Shown: positions 36,106-48,717 of the stretch, piece by piece
How the letters are laid out: the number at the start of each line of letters is the position of its first letter
Position numbering within the stretch: position 1 is the first letter of the stretch
DNA from: Paramecium pentaurelia
Lineage: Eukaryota > Ciliophora > Oligohymenophorea > Peniculida > Parameciidae
Reading direction: 5' to 3'
Assembly (NCBI GenBank): GCA_905183005.1
Contig: CAJJDO010000040.1
Location: 344,385-408,384 of the forward strand
Length of the DNA: 64,000 bases
Program-made: the position numbers and the translations under genes
The notes under the pieces: generated by a model
Databases searched by the model: none
The model's input: only the letters and a program-made list of their open reading frames with translations
What the model was told of the DNA's origin: nothing

Positions 36106-39093
36106 ATGAATACATATAGTCGATCTCCATTAGAACCAGTCACTTAAAATAAAGAATATTTTACATCACAATCTTCATCAAAGGTAATAACAAGTACAGT
36201 TAGACAATGCACTTCAGTGACACAAAATTTAGGAGTGTCACAAATGAAAAGATCAATGTAATTAATTGTGTTTATGAAAAACTAGGTCTGGAAATAATAT
36301 CTATTCTTCTTAAATTAATAATCCTCCTCCAGCCAGATAATAATTAGGCAAAAATCTTGATATTGTTTGTTTTTTGATGGCTTGTGAGGTTGAAAGATTT
36401 GTGGCTGAAAATGATAAACTTAAATATAGAATAAAGGAGATGGATGACAAATTACTTGATAGAAATAGTTATGAAAAATAAATAGAAGATTTATAAGCTA
36501 GACTTATGTAGATGCAATATTAAGAGAGTATGTATAGGTATTAAAAATATATTAATACTTTAAGATAAGAGGTCGAGATTACTACTTCTTAGTATACTGA
36601 AGAGATTGAGAATTGGAAAATCAGATTTTTTAATAATGAAGAAAAATACAGAAATGAAAATGAGTAATTGAAACAATAACTTTTGGTTGGAAATTCAAAA
36701 TAATAAAAAGAAATAGATGATTTAAGAAATCAATTATTTACTTAGAAATAGATGAATGTAATATGAGTGATTAAATATCTCTAGGAAAATGAATTATAAA
36801 AACTTAGAGAATAATTATTGAGTAAATAATAGGCAGTAGAGTATTATTAAGTAGAATTGAATTAATATGAAACTGAATTTTAATAATATAAGTAATAGGA
36901 AGAAAAAATAGTTTAGTTAGAAAATAAAATAGGTATGTTAGTTTGTGAAACTGAGAGATTAAATAATTTATTGAAATAAAAATTAGAAGAATTAGAAATG
37001 AATAAAGCACGTTATAATAATATGGTTTAAGAATCTGAAAAATGGAGATCTGAATTAAGATAATTATAAAATTAATTTGATAAAAAATAAAAAGATTATG
37101 ATTAACTAAATTAAGCATATGTAATGACTTAAAATGAATTAATTAAATATAAGGATTAAGACTAAATTATAGATTAAATGTAAAACAAAATAACTCTTTT
37201 GTAAGGGGAAATAGATAGACTCAATTAAGTATTGAGAGAAAAGATAAAATAAGGAGAAGAATGGAGATAGAAATATTTTGATTCAGATAATCAATGTAAA
37301 GAAATGAAATAGAAATTAAATAAATTAGATTAATTATAAATGTAATTAAAAGATTAAGTTGATATGTTTTAATAATTGAGTAATAATTTGGAAGATTAAA
37401 AGATGAAAAATTATTAATTATAATAATCAAATCATAATTTAGAATAAGGAAATTTAGATTTAATTAATAGAATTGAATTATTAACTTCTGAAATTGAAAG
37501 ACTAAATAATATTTTAAGATAAAAGATTCACGAATTAGAAGAATGGAAATAAAAATCTTAACATTATGAATAAGAATTTAAAAATAAATCAACATAATAT
37601 AATGATATTAAAAATAAATTAAATTGTTTAACTTAAGAAATTGATAGAATGTAAGAATAATTGAGATAGAAATAATTAGAATTATAAAATTTATAAATAA
37701 ATTAAAATTAATTACAAAAAGAAATTAATAATTAAGAATTAATTAATTAATCTTTGTAAAAATAGATTGAAGAATGGAAAAGAAAATATACTAATATAGA
37801 ATATGATTTATAAGAATCATTAATGAAGAATAAAAAATTGGTAGAATATGAAAATACTATTGCTATGATTTCATAAGAATTGGAAAGATAGAAAATGTTA
37901 TTTTAATAGAAATCATAAGAATTTGATGAATAAAGAAGATAGATGATGAATGATATATAAAAATTGAAATAAAGTATGGGATTGAAATCTACAGAGGCTG
38001 AAGAATGGATGTCTAAATATAGAAGATTAGAATAAGCTTACTCTGAATTGAGTTAAACTAATAGAATAGTTGAAGATAAATGGAAATAATCATTAATAAG
38101 AATTATTTTACATTGTTCTGAAATTGATAGATTAACATAAGTATAAGCTGAGATTTTTGATGAAAATGAATAATTGACTAATCAAATATCACATTATCAA
38201 AGTTAATTAAAAATTAAGGATGATTAATTATATAAGGCTTTAGATAGAAATAGTCTATTATAAAAATTACAAGATGAAGAAAAGAGTAAAAGATTAGGAT
38301 TAGAAAATTAATTAGCAAGTTTAAAAATGTTTTAAGAAAATTGTTTAATTTTAGAATAGAAGATTATGAGTTTGACAACTGAAAATTAAAGATTAAATGA
38401 ATAATTAAGATTGAGAAATGGAGAAATTGAAGATTATAGAACTCAAATTTAAAGATATGAAAATAAAATTTAAATTAGTAATCAAGAATTAGAAAGAGTT
38501 AATTAATAATTAAGAAAAGCATTTTCAGAATCAGATGAATTAAGAAAAGAAAAAGAAATATTAGAATCATAATATAATTTACTTTAAAGATAATATGATG
38601 AATTAAAATAAAAATATAATTCTTTAGAGTTATATAAAACTAAATATATTGAATTAGAGAATAGATGTGCTATGTTATCAACAGAAATTGAAAGATTAAA
38701 TTAACTATTAATGAATAGATAAGATGAAATTGATTAATTGAAAAAGAAATGTTATTAATAAGAATAATAAATCATTTAGTTAAAATAATATGAAGAAAAT
38801 GTAAATAAATTATAATATGTCTTTAGATTAGAGTTTTGTCTAATGAAATCGATAGATTATAAGGAATCATAGATCTTAATGAGGCTGAACTTAAATAGTG
38901 GAGACTATAATATGCAGATGGTGGAGCTTAAACTAGAAAAATATAAGATCTCTTTTTCCACTTTGTGGTAATTCTATAATTCTAAATTTAGATGTAATCA
39001 GCAGAAATTGAAAGCCTTAGAGCAAGAGTATAAGAGAAAGAAAAAGAAGTTGAAGAAGTTAGAAGAAGTAGTTTAGCCCCTTATAGAAGATGA
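36106..39093 (+). CDS. long coiled-coil protein, 960 residues
   Basis: Spliced frame of 961 codons; introns 36258-36285, 36758-36784 (27 nt), 38801-38826 and 38968-38991 (24 nt). A Ser/Thr/Asn-rich head of about 75 residues is followed by an essentially continuous coiled coil. The motif EIERLN or EIDRL, usually preceded by T/S and followed about 15 residues later by EEWK and an aromatic residue, recurs roughly every 80-100 residues, pointing to internal repeats. The end is basic (RRSSLAPYRR). No motor or membrane part. A basal-body or cortical scaffold role would fit but is not shown. Confidence 0.85.
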
Positions 39094-39701
39094 GTAATTA
39101 AATATATTAATATCAATTTAAAATTACACTTATCTATAAGCTTTTCCTTATCTAATATCAATTATGTAAATTTATGCAAATATACTAGATCATTGAAACA
39201 AATAAATTTATAATTAATGATAGATGGATTTTGATATAAAAACAATTCTATTATATAAAATGAATTTTGTATCAAAAGTATTCAACTTTGAATATTTATT
39301 TAATTTGTAAAGTTTCTTTTAATTTTTAAAATTTTGAGTTAATATCAATACAATTAGAGCTTTTTAATTTTAGACTTTCATTTTATATAAAATATGATCA
39401 TAATTATTCTTTCGATTAAATCAAATATGATTCTTAATTTTTTTTAAATGAATAGCAAATTCATTAATCAATAATTAGTAGCAAAATATTTATAAACAGG
39501 AAATTCCATTGTGTTAAATAATTAAGTCAATATTATATTTTATTTATAATTGACTTAAACTATGAATCATTTACTTATATTCTTGTCAGTAATTAATTAT
39601 TTGTTAATGATTAGATTAGTCTATTAAGTATATTAATTATAACAATAATTATAAATAAACAATAAAAAAACTTGTTTATTTGATAAATTTTAATATATTT
39701 T
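39094..39701. other. intergenic region, 608 bp, no gene seen
   Basis: A long gap for this compact genome. It is AT-rich with runs of A and T and short direct AT repeats. Neither strand gives a frame with coding-like composition after allowing for small introns. It carries the 3' end of the coiled-coil gene and the promoter of the LITAF-like gene. Confidence 0.5.
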
Positions 39702-40234
39702 ATGATTTAATATCCTGATCTTGATAAACCTGTTAACAATTACAAGTAAGAATTCAAATTACTAAGTTATCCTCCTCCTGATGAAAATATTTAAGCAATA
39801 TAAATAGGATAGCCAATACATGCAAATTAATGGTAGGGTAATTAAGTGAATTGGGTTCCTTAAGGTAATGTTCCATAATATATCCCTGCAATTCCCAATA
39901 CTCATTATCCAAGTTCATTATAATAAAGAAGCTTTGGTATGGTTTAATATTTATTGATTAGGAGAACTTGATAAAGAGAATCTTCCTCCTTATTCTTTGA
40001 ATGTCAGATGTCCTGAGTGTGCAGGTATGATTTAAACAAAGTTAACTTATATTCCTGGATGTCTTTCTTTTAGTTTATGTTTAACAATGTGTGCTTTTGG
40101 GTTATTTTGTGGGTATTATTTGAATGATTGTTTTAATTATTAGTTGTTGTTTAATACCATTTTGTATAAATTGTTGTAAAAAATAAGTACATCAATGTCC
40201 ATTATGTGAAAAGGTTTTAGGAGAAGTGAAGTGA
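39702..40234 (+). CDS. LITAF-domain-like zinc membrane protein, 158 residues
   Basis: The C-terminal half has the LITAF/SIMPLE pattern: a CPEC knuckle (LNVRCPECAG), a hydrophobic Cys-rich membrane-inserting helix (CLSFSLCLTMCAFGLFCG), and the second knuckle in VHQCPLCEKVLGE. The N-terminal 80 residues are Pro/Gln/Asn-rich, as in other family members where such tails bind trafficking adaptors. Introns at 39937-39961 (25 nt) and 40113-40143 (31 nt); the second interrupts the hydrophobic segment and is needed to restore CCLIPFCINCC. LITAF proteins sit on the cytosolic face of endosomes and lysosomes. Confidence 0.9.
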
Positions 40235-40294
40235 CAATTTTTTTCTTATTATTTATATGATTAAATTCCGTTTTTATCGATTATTAATAAAATA

Positions 40295-41455
40295 ATGAAA
40301 GCTGTCCTCATATTAGGATTGATGATTTTTGGAATCACTGCAGTAGAATTGGAATCTGGAGTACCAATTTTACTTAAGGAAATTAAAGCAATAAAAACAG
40401 AACACACTGAGTTTACATTCTTACTCGATTTGGAACTCAGTTAAGGAGGAAAAGTTTCTGAAGTAGTTTCATTAGTTGGAGATTTATTAGAATAAATGAA
40501 GAGAGACTAACTTAATGATGATCTTGAATATGCTCATGTAAATTTTAGAAATAATATTAGAGAACAACAACACTAGGATTAGATATTGAATGGTTGATTA
40601 TTGTATTAAGAAATCTTACTAAGGAGAGATAAGATAAAAATAATTAATTAAGTGAATTGAATTAAATCCTAGTTGGTTTATAATAATAATTAGATGCACT
40701 CACTGAATAATTAAATATTCTTAATGGAAAAGAAGAATAATTAAGATAAACTAGAGCTTAAGAAGCTGCATCTTATTAAGCTAGATAAGAAAATAATAGT
40801 AAAGTTTTAGCAGCATTGAATGAAATAATTCCTAAATTATAAGTTGCTGTTTTTGATTAAGAAGGAAAATCATTATTGCAAACTGAATAATTTGAAATTG
40901 TTGAAAAGATCAAAAGAGAATTAGGACATAATCATCCTATTGCTATTATGGTTGCTTTAACAACTAAATTTGATGTTCCAACTGTTAAAAGAATTATTGA
41001 TAAATTGGATCATATTAGAAATGCTGTTATTGCTTTAATGTAATAAGAGGATGAATAAGAAACATAAAGTCAAGTAAAAATTCTTAATTAAATTTAGATT
41101 ACATTCTAAACTGTTCTATAAGAAATTGCTGAATTGAGAGAAAGATTTTCTAAAGATTTCGAAATCACTTCCTAATTAATAAAAAAAAGAACTAATGATA
41201 AAGTATTATTCGAATGATTATTATTTAAGGTTCTTTTGGAAAAAAGATTAACTATTATCAATAGAGATCTTAGTTTAACTGAATAATTACTCATTTAAAC
41301 TAGAGAATATAAAGAATAATATGATGCTGCTTATGCTGTCAGAAAGGGTAAAAGGTAAGAATTATTATATAAATTTACTTAGGATTTCTGAAATTAAAAC
41401 AGTTTAATAAGCTTATGATTTAGTTGAGAATCATGCTAAGAAACATAAACAATGA
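40295..41455 (+). CDS. trichocyst/granule-lattice-type matrix protein, 352 residues
   Basis: Begins with a signal peptide (MKAVLILGLMIFGITAV) followed by acidic helices with no membrane segment, the layout of trichocyst matrix and granule-lattice proteins. Strongly helical Gln/Glu/Ala runs surround a short globular part (GHNHPIAIMVALTTKFDVP). Introns: 40538-40560, 41074-41097 (24 nt, in frame, inferred), 41203-41229 and 41355-41382. Ends KKHKQ. Less typical than the copy at 552-1636, so another secreted granule protein cannot be excluded. The upstream LITAF-like gene ends 60 bp before the start. Confidence 0.65.
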
Positions 41456-41567
41456 TTTAAATAAATATTTTGCAATTATATGGATTATGGATATTTTATT
41501 TCTTATCAAATATTAATAAATATTAATAAATATGTATAATATTTATATATATATATATTTATCATTT

Positions 41568-42460
41568 ATGTGTTTGCCACTGAAATTCATACAATTATTC
41601 ATTCGAATAAATTGTTTTTGTTTCATTATATTTGGAATTGTACTTATTTCTCAAGTATTTGTTACACTAAATGATGACATCAATAATGGCAAAGATGTAA
41701 GAAATATATTTATTAACTTTTTAGGGAGTAGTATTTACATTTTCAGTTGGTTTAGCTATAATTATAGTTGGGGCATCAGGATTATTAAGTTCATATTGTC
41801 CTAACTTTTGCATTATATTTGTCTATTCCTGTTTTATTATCTTTATAGGAGTATTAACAATCTATGTTACAATATGTTTAACAATCTTACAAGATTAATT
41901 AATGAATAAAAATTTTGATGATTGCATTTCTTCATCTTTGCCTTCTGCTCAAAAAACTAAAGAATAAATTTTATGGGCGGAAACACAGTTTTGTAAACAA
42001 AATTGTCTTTGTTATATTGAGAAAATTTAAGATTGGGATCCTGATTATTTAGAGAACAATCGAATTTCTTATACTACCAATAAATAAATTAGTGACATCA
42101 TCAAATATCCTGATTGCAATAAATCAATTAAAGTAGATGGTGTGTCTTATAATCAAATTGCAACTTTAGAAGAAAAATACAGTTGTTCAGGATGGTGTAA
42201 ATAGCATCCTGTTTACTTATTCTCAAACATTAATAATGGAATACCGTATATATTTTATTAATATAAGAAAAGATGGATGTTTTACCTATTTTTAATAAGA
42301 ATACATTTACTATGTCAATAGATCATATATTGATTATCTGATTGTTGATATTCTCTATATATTTAACTTAGGATTTGCTATCTGTTAATGTTATTAAACA
42401 AGTAGACATAAAAAATCTAGAATATATCCATAAATACTTTATGAGCTTGCATCCCAATGA
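41568..42460 (+). CDS. tetraspanin-like membrane protein, 280 residues
   Basis: Four hydrophobic helices in the tetraspanin arrangement: TM1 (about 15-37), TM2 (FTFSVGLAIIIVGASGLL), TM3 (IIFVYSCFIIFIGVLTIYV), a long Cys-containing extracellular loop of about 110 residues, then TM4 (YLIVDILYIFNLGFAI). The loop has at least six Cys (CKQNCLC, DCNK, CSGWC) but not the exact CCG motif. The short tail is basic. Introns at 41697-41724 (28 nt) and 42246-42267 (22 nt); without the second, TM4 is lost. The start is the ATG at 41568 before CLPLKFIQ. Confidence 0.75.
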
Positions 42461-42590
42461 TTAATTATTAACTATACTTCTTTTTATTGATTAATCTAAA
42501 CATATGTTTATAAAATGAATATAGAATGCAGAAAATATTATTTTCATTATAAAATATAAATTAATATATTACAATATAAATAATATTAAT

Positions 42591-43110
42591 TCAAATGAAT
42601 AATGTCTTTATTTTTTAAATTTTTATTGTTTCATCATATTCTGTATTCTAAATAATTTCTGTAATTTAATTTTGGTATTTTTGTAAATTATGTATTTGTG
42701 CTTATACCAACAGAAAGTTTTTATAAGTGGTCATTTAAACTAAAAAAGGAATGAATAGAAGATGTGAGATTTTCATTATTTGTTTTTGTTAAGTTTTTCT
42801 TTTAGGTGTTGTTAAAATAGATTACATCTAATTATTTTTAAAAGTTTAATTTAGCAAAAGCATATTGAGAAGGTTTTGAAATATTTATGTAATCATTTTC
42901 TTTATTAGCTTTCCAAATGATGTTATTTTCTATTATTGAATTTGGATATATAATCAAATATCTAACAAAATTTGCTACCTGTGTTAAGGGATTCCAATTA
43001 TGTAATTAGATATCTTATTCGATAATAAATTAATTGATTAATTTAAAGATTTCGTTTATCCATTTGATTAATTCTTTTTTTGGAGTTGTTTATGTAGATG
43101 TATATAATAT
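42591..43110 (-). pseudogene. coding remnant or 5'-incomplete gene
   Basis: A single frame on the minus strand with good protein character (for example HNWNPLTQVANFVRYLI and SKPSQYAFAKLNFQKQ) runs to TGA at 42591. I found no ATG upstream in frame: an in-frame TGA lies just before the readable part, and no GT donor within about 90 nt could bridge it. Either the first exon is very short and distant, or the 5' end has been lost. No family recognised. Boundary at the upper end is approximate. Confidence 0.4.
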
Positions 43111-43425
43111 TTGATTTCAAATAATATTATTATATCGTTAATTTGTATAAATCTCAAATTTAAATTTCTAAATTCTTAATTGATCTTATAATTATATAAG
43201 ATGTAAAATATATTTAAAGATCAATAAGTAAATCAAAAAATCAAAGAATAATATTTGTCAAATTGTTTTAATCTTTTATAATTCTAAAAATATAGATTAA
43301 TATAATTTTAGAATTATTAAATTTAAATAAGATTTTAATCAATTATTGAATTTCAATATTTACATCTAGAGGATAAAGATTAAAAAATATGAATATTGTA
43401 AAATCACTATAAATTATAATGTTTG
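43111..43425. other. AT-rich gap, no gene seen
   Basis: About 315 bp between the stop of the seven-pass membrane gene and the start of the readable coding remnant. Open frames exist only because TGA is the sole stop; the composition looks non-coding. Confidence 0.45.
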
Positions 43426-44299
43426 TCATTTCAAAAGTGGTCCTTCTAAATTTTGTAATTCCATTTAGGTTCCTGCTCTGGAATCATTATCATGTCTTGG
43501 AGGTGGTATTTTGAAGAATGTCAAAGCACAATATGGTACTAATTCACCCATAAATACTTCCTAATATGTATGAAATAGGAAAAATACTATAAGAATCAAA
43601 TCTATATTCAATTATATGTAATTGGCAAAAATTAGAAAAAAAATAAGCAATCTGAGTGCCAAACTTATTGATATAGTTTATATCAATTTGTTGACTTATG
43701 TAAGGAAAGGTACGATCTAATCATCATCTTCTAGCTGCTATAGTTAGGTTTTAGTACATCAGAAAATAACTTATTGCTAAAGTATAAACATCCAATAATA
43801 AGTGCGGCATAGAGTAAAAATTAAAGAATTAATACTCTTTCCAAGAATCCATCTTTGAGTAAAAAGTAAACATAAGATAAGACTAAGTGTCTATAAACAA
43901 CTTACCTAGACAAACAGGACTATAGTATATGGAGTACTGAATGATATTAGTATCCTTGTTAGCAAGAACACTCATGCAAATGGCTAGATGTCCAATAAAT
44001 ATGATGTAAGATTGGATCCAAATTAGGATTGGTGCTGTGTATAGAAAGTCTAACCATATGCCTTATGGCTATTCCATTATTAGAAGGAGACTCATACCCC
44101 TGAAGGCACTCGACGCACTCACACTCATCAGAAACCAAAATTTCAGATTTTTATTTTTCATACTATGTAATTTGACCATGTTACTTGCAAGGCAAACTAA
44201 CACAGCTACCATTTCAATAAATGTTAGCCTATAAATAGAAAAAATAGACTACCAAATTTAGAAATGACTTGGAGGTTCTGGTTCTTAGTTATTTTCCAT
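43426..44299 (-). CDS. multi-pass (about seven TM) membrane protein, 272 residues
   Basis: Spliced frame of 273 codons with introns at 43883-43905 (23 nt) and 43664-43695 (32 nt, the longest in the window). Roughly seven hydrophobic helices are visible, among them IEMVAVLVCLASNMV, WIQSYIIFIGHLAICMSV, VLILQFLLYAALIIGCLYF and LALRLLIFFLIFANYI. The C-terminus ends with PPPRHDND and an acidic tail. The arrangement resembles the THH1/TOM1/TOM3 group or small GPCR-like proteins, but no diagnostic residue settles it. Codon GC is slightly higher than in neighbours. Confidence 0.7.
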
Positions 44300-44327
44300 A
44301 TAATTTATTATAAATATAATTATATAA

Positions 44328-45884
44328 TCAGTTTTAGTGTGGTTTCTGATAGAAATGAGTCTGACATTAATGGGCTAAATCTTATTCATCCATCAAATGC
44401 TATTTGAATTATTGTAATTTCTTGCGTAATCTAAATAATAATAATTAAATGATTAATCTACCTCATGATCTTTTCAATTTTCAATATTAAAACATGATCA
44501 AGACCATCAACATACTCTTCAATATCTGAATTTGGTTGATCTACAGTTTATAACATTTTCATTTCATCATTAACCAATTCAACTAAATCATCAATATGAT
44601 CTCTATGAGCCTTTTTAAGAGCTCTTTCTTCATCTAATATTTATTAAATGAGTTCATCATGTTTATCTTTAAGATTACTATTACGACTTGGTTTCATTTA
44701 AACTTCATCTTCATAAAAATCTCCATTATCATGATCAAATAATTTAGGAGGTGAACTAGATTTAACAGCCTAAGGACTTTCAAATAAATAATTATTCATT
44801 ATATATTATCTAGGTAACATTAATTCTCTTGTTAATTAGTCAACACCATTTGATGCTTAGGGAGCTTTCAATTCCTTAACCTACATTAATAGCTAGATAT
44901 CAAAATTACTCTATCTGCATATCTTAGAGTGTTTAGACTATGTTCTGCATCTTTATGACAAGGAGATATAGTACCAATCATGAGAGTTCTACAATTTCCA
45001 GTAAATGAATCCTTAAGAACTTAAGTTAATTTGGATCCTCTAAAAGGTGTATGATTTTTATTAAGATCAAGAGCTCTAATGCACTCTTTCAAAGCCAATA
45101 ATGACTTATTAATTTCAGCTCCATCTATTCTAGTTTGTTTATGATATTCAACAACATCAGCACCTCTTTCACTACCTGCTAAATCAATAAATGACAATTT
45201 GCCAATGATTTTATTTTATTATCTCAAATTTATCTATAAAATTGCATGAGATCTAGATGAATCTTAATTAACACTATTCTATCCTGTAACTCTACTTTTG
45301 ATCCCCATTTCAACAGTTTTTTAAAACTCCTAAACACTATGAACTTTTGTCTCTGATAAACCTGTTATATTGACTTAACCTTTTGCATCCTCTCGAGCTA
45401 TTAATTGTACACGATCATTCAACAAATCGAATAATTTAGAACAATAAATTTCATAGAATGAGACACTCATCACAATGGAATTTGGTATCATTTAAAATAA
45501 ATCATATGCTGCTAACGTATATATTCCTACCACATTTTAATCTCCCAACATTGTGTACGTTTTACCAGATCCAGTTTAACCATAAGCAAAACAAGTAATT
45601 TTAGTACCATTTATTGCTGCTTGTACCATAGGTTTTACAAGTTACTAATACAAATCCTCATTTGTGTATTATTGGTCAAAGGCAGCATCAAAGTTGAAAT
45701 TGAATTCTTCTATGAATTTAGTTAAATCAACTTTCATTCTAATAGGATTATACTAATCATACCTTGGTTCTCGAACAATAACAGTATTACCCTGAACTTC
45801 AACTATATCCTTCTAACCTTCTTTATTTTCTTTCTTAGATAATGGACGCTTTCTGACTGCAACTATAATTTTGGGTTGATCCAT
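44328..45884 (-). CDS. kinesin motor protein, kinesin-13-like, 498 residues
   Basis: Motor domain almost at the N-terminus: IIVAVRKRPLSKKE, P-loop GQTGSGKTYTM, switch I NQDSSRSHAI, switch II LSFIDLAGSERG, and the TLRYADR close. The preserved RKRPL start, short overall length, and the C-terminal segment HIDDLVELVNDEMKML followed by a long helix match kinesin-13 (microtubule-depolymerising, KIF2/KIF24 type). The usual N-terminal extension of kinesin-13 is missing. Introns at 44881-44909 (29 nt) and 44431-44461 (31 nt). Such motors control spindle and ciliary microtubule length. The seven-pass gene starts 28 bp from its stop. Confidence 0.93.
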
Positions 45885-45914
45885 TTAACTTTTATTTATA
45901 TTTTATTAATAATT

Positions 45915-48069
45915 TCATAATTTGGCATCTTAGTACATTTTCTCAATTTCAGCAAGCCATTTCTATTCTACTACTCTTCTTTTCAATTTTAAAGTTGGTG
46001 TTAATTCTCCACCATCAACACTAAAGTCACCAGGAATTAAAGTCCATTTTCTAATATATTGAGCTTTAGAAATAACTCTTAAATTATAAAAATAATTGAT
46101 TACTTAGTATTAGTTTCATCAATCAATTACTATATATAATTAGTAATAGCTTTATCATTCTTTGCTTCTTCAATTGTAGTGGCTGATGAACCAAGACTCT
46201 TAAATATAGCAATGACATCTTCATTTAGTTTATCAGTAGGTCTAGATAATATTAAAATATAAATATTACTATCCATCAGGTGTTAATTAATGTTTTAATG
46301 TTAATAAGATAGATAAATATTTTTTCTTATCTCCAATAACCATACAATTTGAAACAATCTTAATATTCTTTTTTACTTCATCTTCTATTAAAACTGGTGC
46401 TACATTCTCACCTCCTGCTGTAATTATCAATTCTTTAATTCTTCCTGTTATCATTAAATTACCATTCTTATCAATTTTACCAACATCTCCTGAATGTAAC
46501 CATCTATTGCTATCAATTGTATTTCTTGTGGATTCTTCATCCTTAAAATAACCCATAAATATATGTCTGCCTCTATAACAGATTTCTCCATTCCCATCTT
46601 TATCTGGATTATCTATTCTTAATTCAGTTCCTTCCATAGGTTTACCAGTACTATTAATAAATAATTCATCAAATTTATCAAAGTGAAAAGGATCTGCCAT
46701 ATTTTAAACACCTCCACATTCACTCATACCATATCCATTAATTAAATACATATTTAAAGTTAAGAAATATTCTCTAATAATAGGAGATAAGGGTGCTGCA
46801 CCAAATATCATATATTAAGCTTAATCTAATCCTAATGCTTTTTTAACATTTGAGTATACTAATTTATCTGCTAATCCAAAACAAAGAGGAGGTTTAAGAC
46901 CATGAGTTTATGCAAAAGTACCTTCTTTACCAATTGATTTTGCCCAATTAGCTATCTTTGTTTTTATAGCTCCATTTGATTTAGCTATTTATTACATTTA
47001 ATCATAAATCTTTTCCCAAACTCTTGGTACACTAAAGAATAAAGTAGGTCTGACCTCTTTAAGAGTATTAATAAGAGATCCTTATAGAGCATCTGGATTT
47101 GCAAAGAACAAATGTGCTCCCCATCTAGCAAAACCAATAATATCTATTAATTATGCCACAACATGAGATAATGGTAAATAACTTACTAATCTCATTTCTC
47201 CATCACCTTACATTACATATTTCCTCTTTTATTAAGTAATTGTAAACACATAATTATCATGTGATAACATTACTCCCTTTGGATTTCCTGTTGTTCCTGA
47301 TGTATAAATTAATGTTACACAATTTCCAGGTCTTAATTTTGATACTCTTTCAATTATTGAACCCATCAAATCTGCTTTTTTACCCATTTCAATAAAATCT
47401 TTCCATTTAAATACTTATGATCTTCTTTATTCAGGTATTTCAGATGTTGGAATATCATCATTATATAATACAATTCCTTTCAAACGAGGCAATTTATCCC
47501 AAATTTTCAAATATTTGCGTAATTATTCTTTAGTATCAGCTACTACTAATTCACATTCAGAATGATCTGATACATAAAAACATGCATCTGGATTATTTCT
47601 AAATACGTATTAATTTTATCTCTTACGTAGTATAAATTCCAACAGGTAAATTATGAGCATGAATGCTACCCATAAATGATATGTGCCATTCAGGAGCATT
47701 AAAACCTATGATGTTAACTGCACTCATTTCTGTTATTCCATAAGCAATTAAAGCCTTTGCAAATTACATTGATTCATTATAATATTCCTCATATGTTCTA
47801 GTAATCCTATTTAATTCAACACATCATTACCATTTATTATTCCTTTTCACACTCAAGGCTGGCTTCTTTGCAAATTAAGTACAATCATTTTTAAATTATT
47901 CTGGAAGAGTAATTGGTATTTCACTTCCTGGACCTGACTTTCTAACTCTTATAGGCAATTCCATTCTATAATTAGTTGTCCATAAGACATTTTTTAATGG
48001 GTCTTTAGTATCGAATTCCTTCAATAATTATCTCATTCCTTCTTCTGATATATACACTTTCTCTTCCAT
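45915..48069 (-). CDS. long-chain acyl-CoA synthetase (AMP-binding enzyme), 682 residues
   Basis: Activates fatty acids to acyl-CoA using ATP. AMP-binding signature LIYTSGTTGNPKGVMLSHDN, then YLPLSHVVAQ, FGAAPLSP, INGYGMSECGGV, WLHSGDVGKID and GRIKELIITAGGENVAPVLI, all in the order and spacing of eukaryotic long-chain or bubblegum-type synthetases. The C-terminal Lys region (TPTLKLKRRVVEQKW) is intact. Introns: 47807-47830, 47599-47626, 46242-46269 and 46078-46103. No N-terminal membrane segment is clear. Length is normal for the family. Its start codon is 19 bp from that of the divergent longin gene. Confidence 0.95.
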
Positions 48070-48088
48070 TAAAGATTTTATTAAATTA
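48070..48088. promoter_or_regulatory. 19-bp gap between divergent start codons
   Basis: Separates the acyl-CoA synthetase start (48069, minus) from the longin start (48089, plus). It is too short to hold two independent promoters, so the control elements must be shared or lie inside coding sequence. Confidence 0.5.
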
Positions 48089-48616
48089 ATGATATTACAT
48101 ACTATAATTGTTAGAGGATCACTTATTTTGGCAGAATTTTCTGATTCTGAGGAGGATTATAGTAATATCATTAAGAAGAGAATACTTGATGTTAAGAATG
48201 TCTAAGAAAATCAAAAAATTCTGAAAGATGATGTTTATATGTATGCCATATGTGATAAAGATCTAAAATTTATTTGCTTATCTAAAGAGGATGATGAGAC
48301 AATATTCGCAAAATTGCAAACATTAATATAAGCAGTATCATAAATAGAAACAGGTAGATGAATATCATTAATGATAGATGGTAATTATTCAGCTAAACTC
48401 ACACAAATCTTACATCAAAACTTGAGAAAAGAAAAGATTGTTGTTATTTAAGATGAGAAAGTAGATTAACAATCTCCTCAATAAACTAGATTAATAAATC
48501 CACCTAAATTAGAAAAAAAAGATTAAATCGATTTCTAGAAAAAATTATGTTTCTCTGTGATGTTACTTATATTGAGTGTGTATTTGATATTAAATAATAT
48601 TATAACAAATGCTTGA
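48089..48616 (+). CDS. longin-domain, tail-anchored protein, 167 residues
   Basis: N-terminal longin-like fold: MILHTIIVRGSLILAEFSD, then DDVYMYAICDKDLKFICLS and a helix, as in VAMP7, Ykt6 and Sec22. The chain ends in a C-terminal hydrophobic anchor (FSVMLLILSVYLILNNI). The stretch between them is only about 50 residues and lacks the heptads and central Arg of an R-SNARE motif, so this looks like a non-SNARE longin (phytolongin-like) rather than a fusion protein. One intron at 48354-48377 (24 nt). Role in vesicle traffic is inferred. Confidence 0.75.
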
Positions 48617-48717
48617 TATTTAATTAAAAACGATATAATTTAATAAATTTAATTGCACATTTTATACTATAAAAATTATTTAGATTTCTGGAATTTTATT
48701 AATTATTATTTTTTGAA

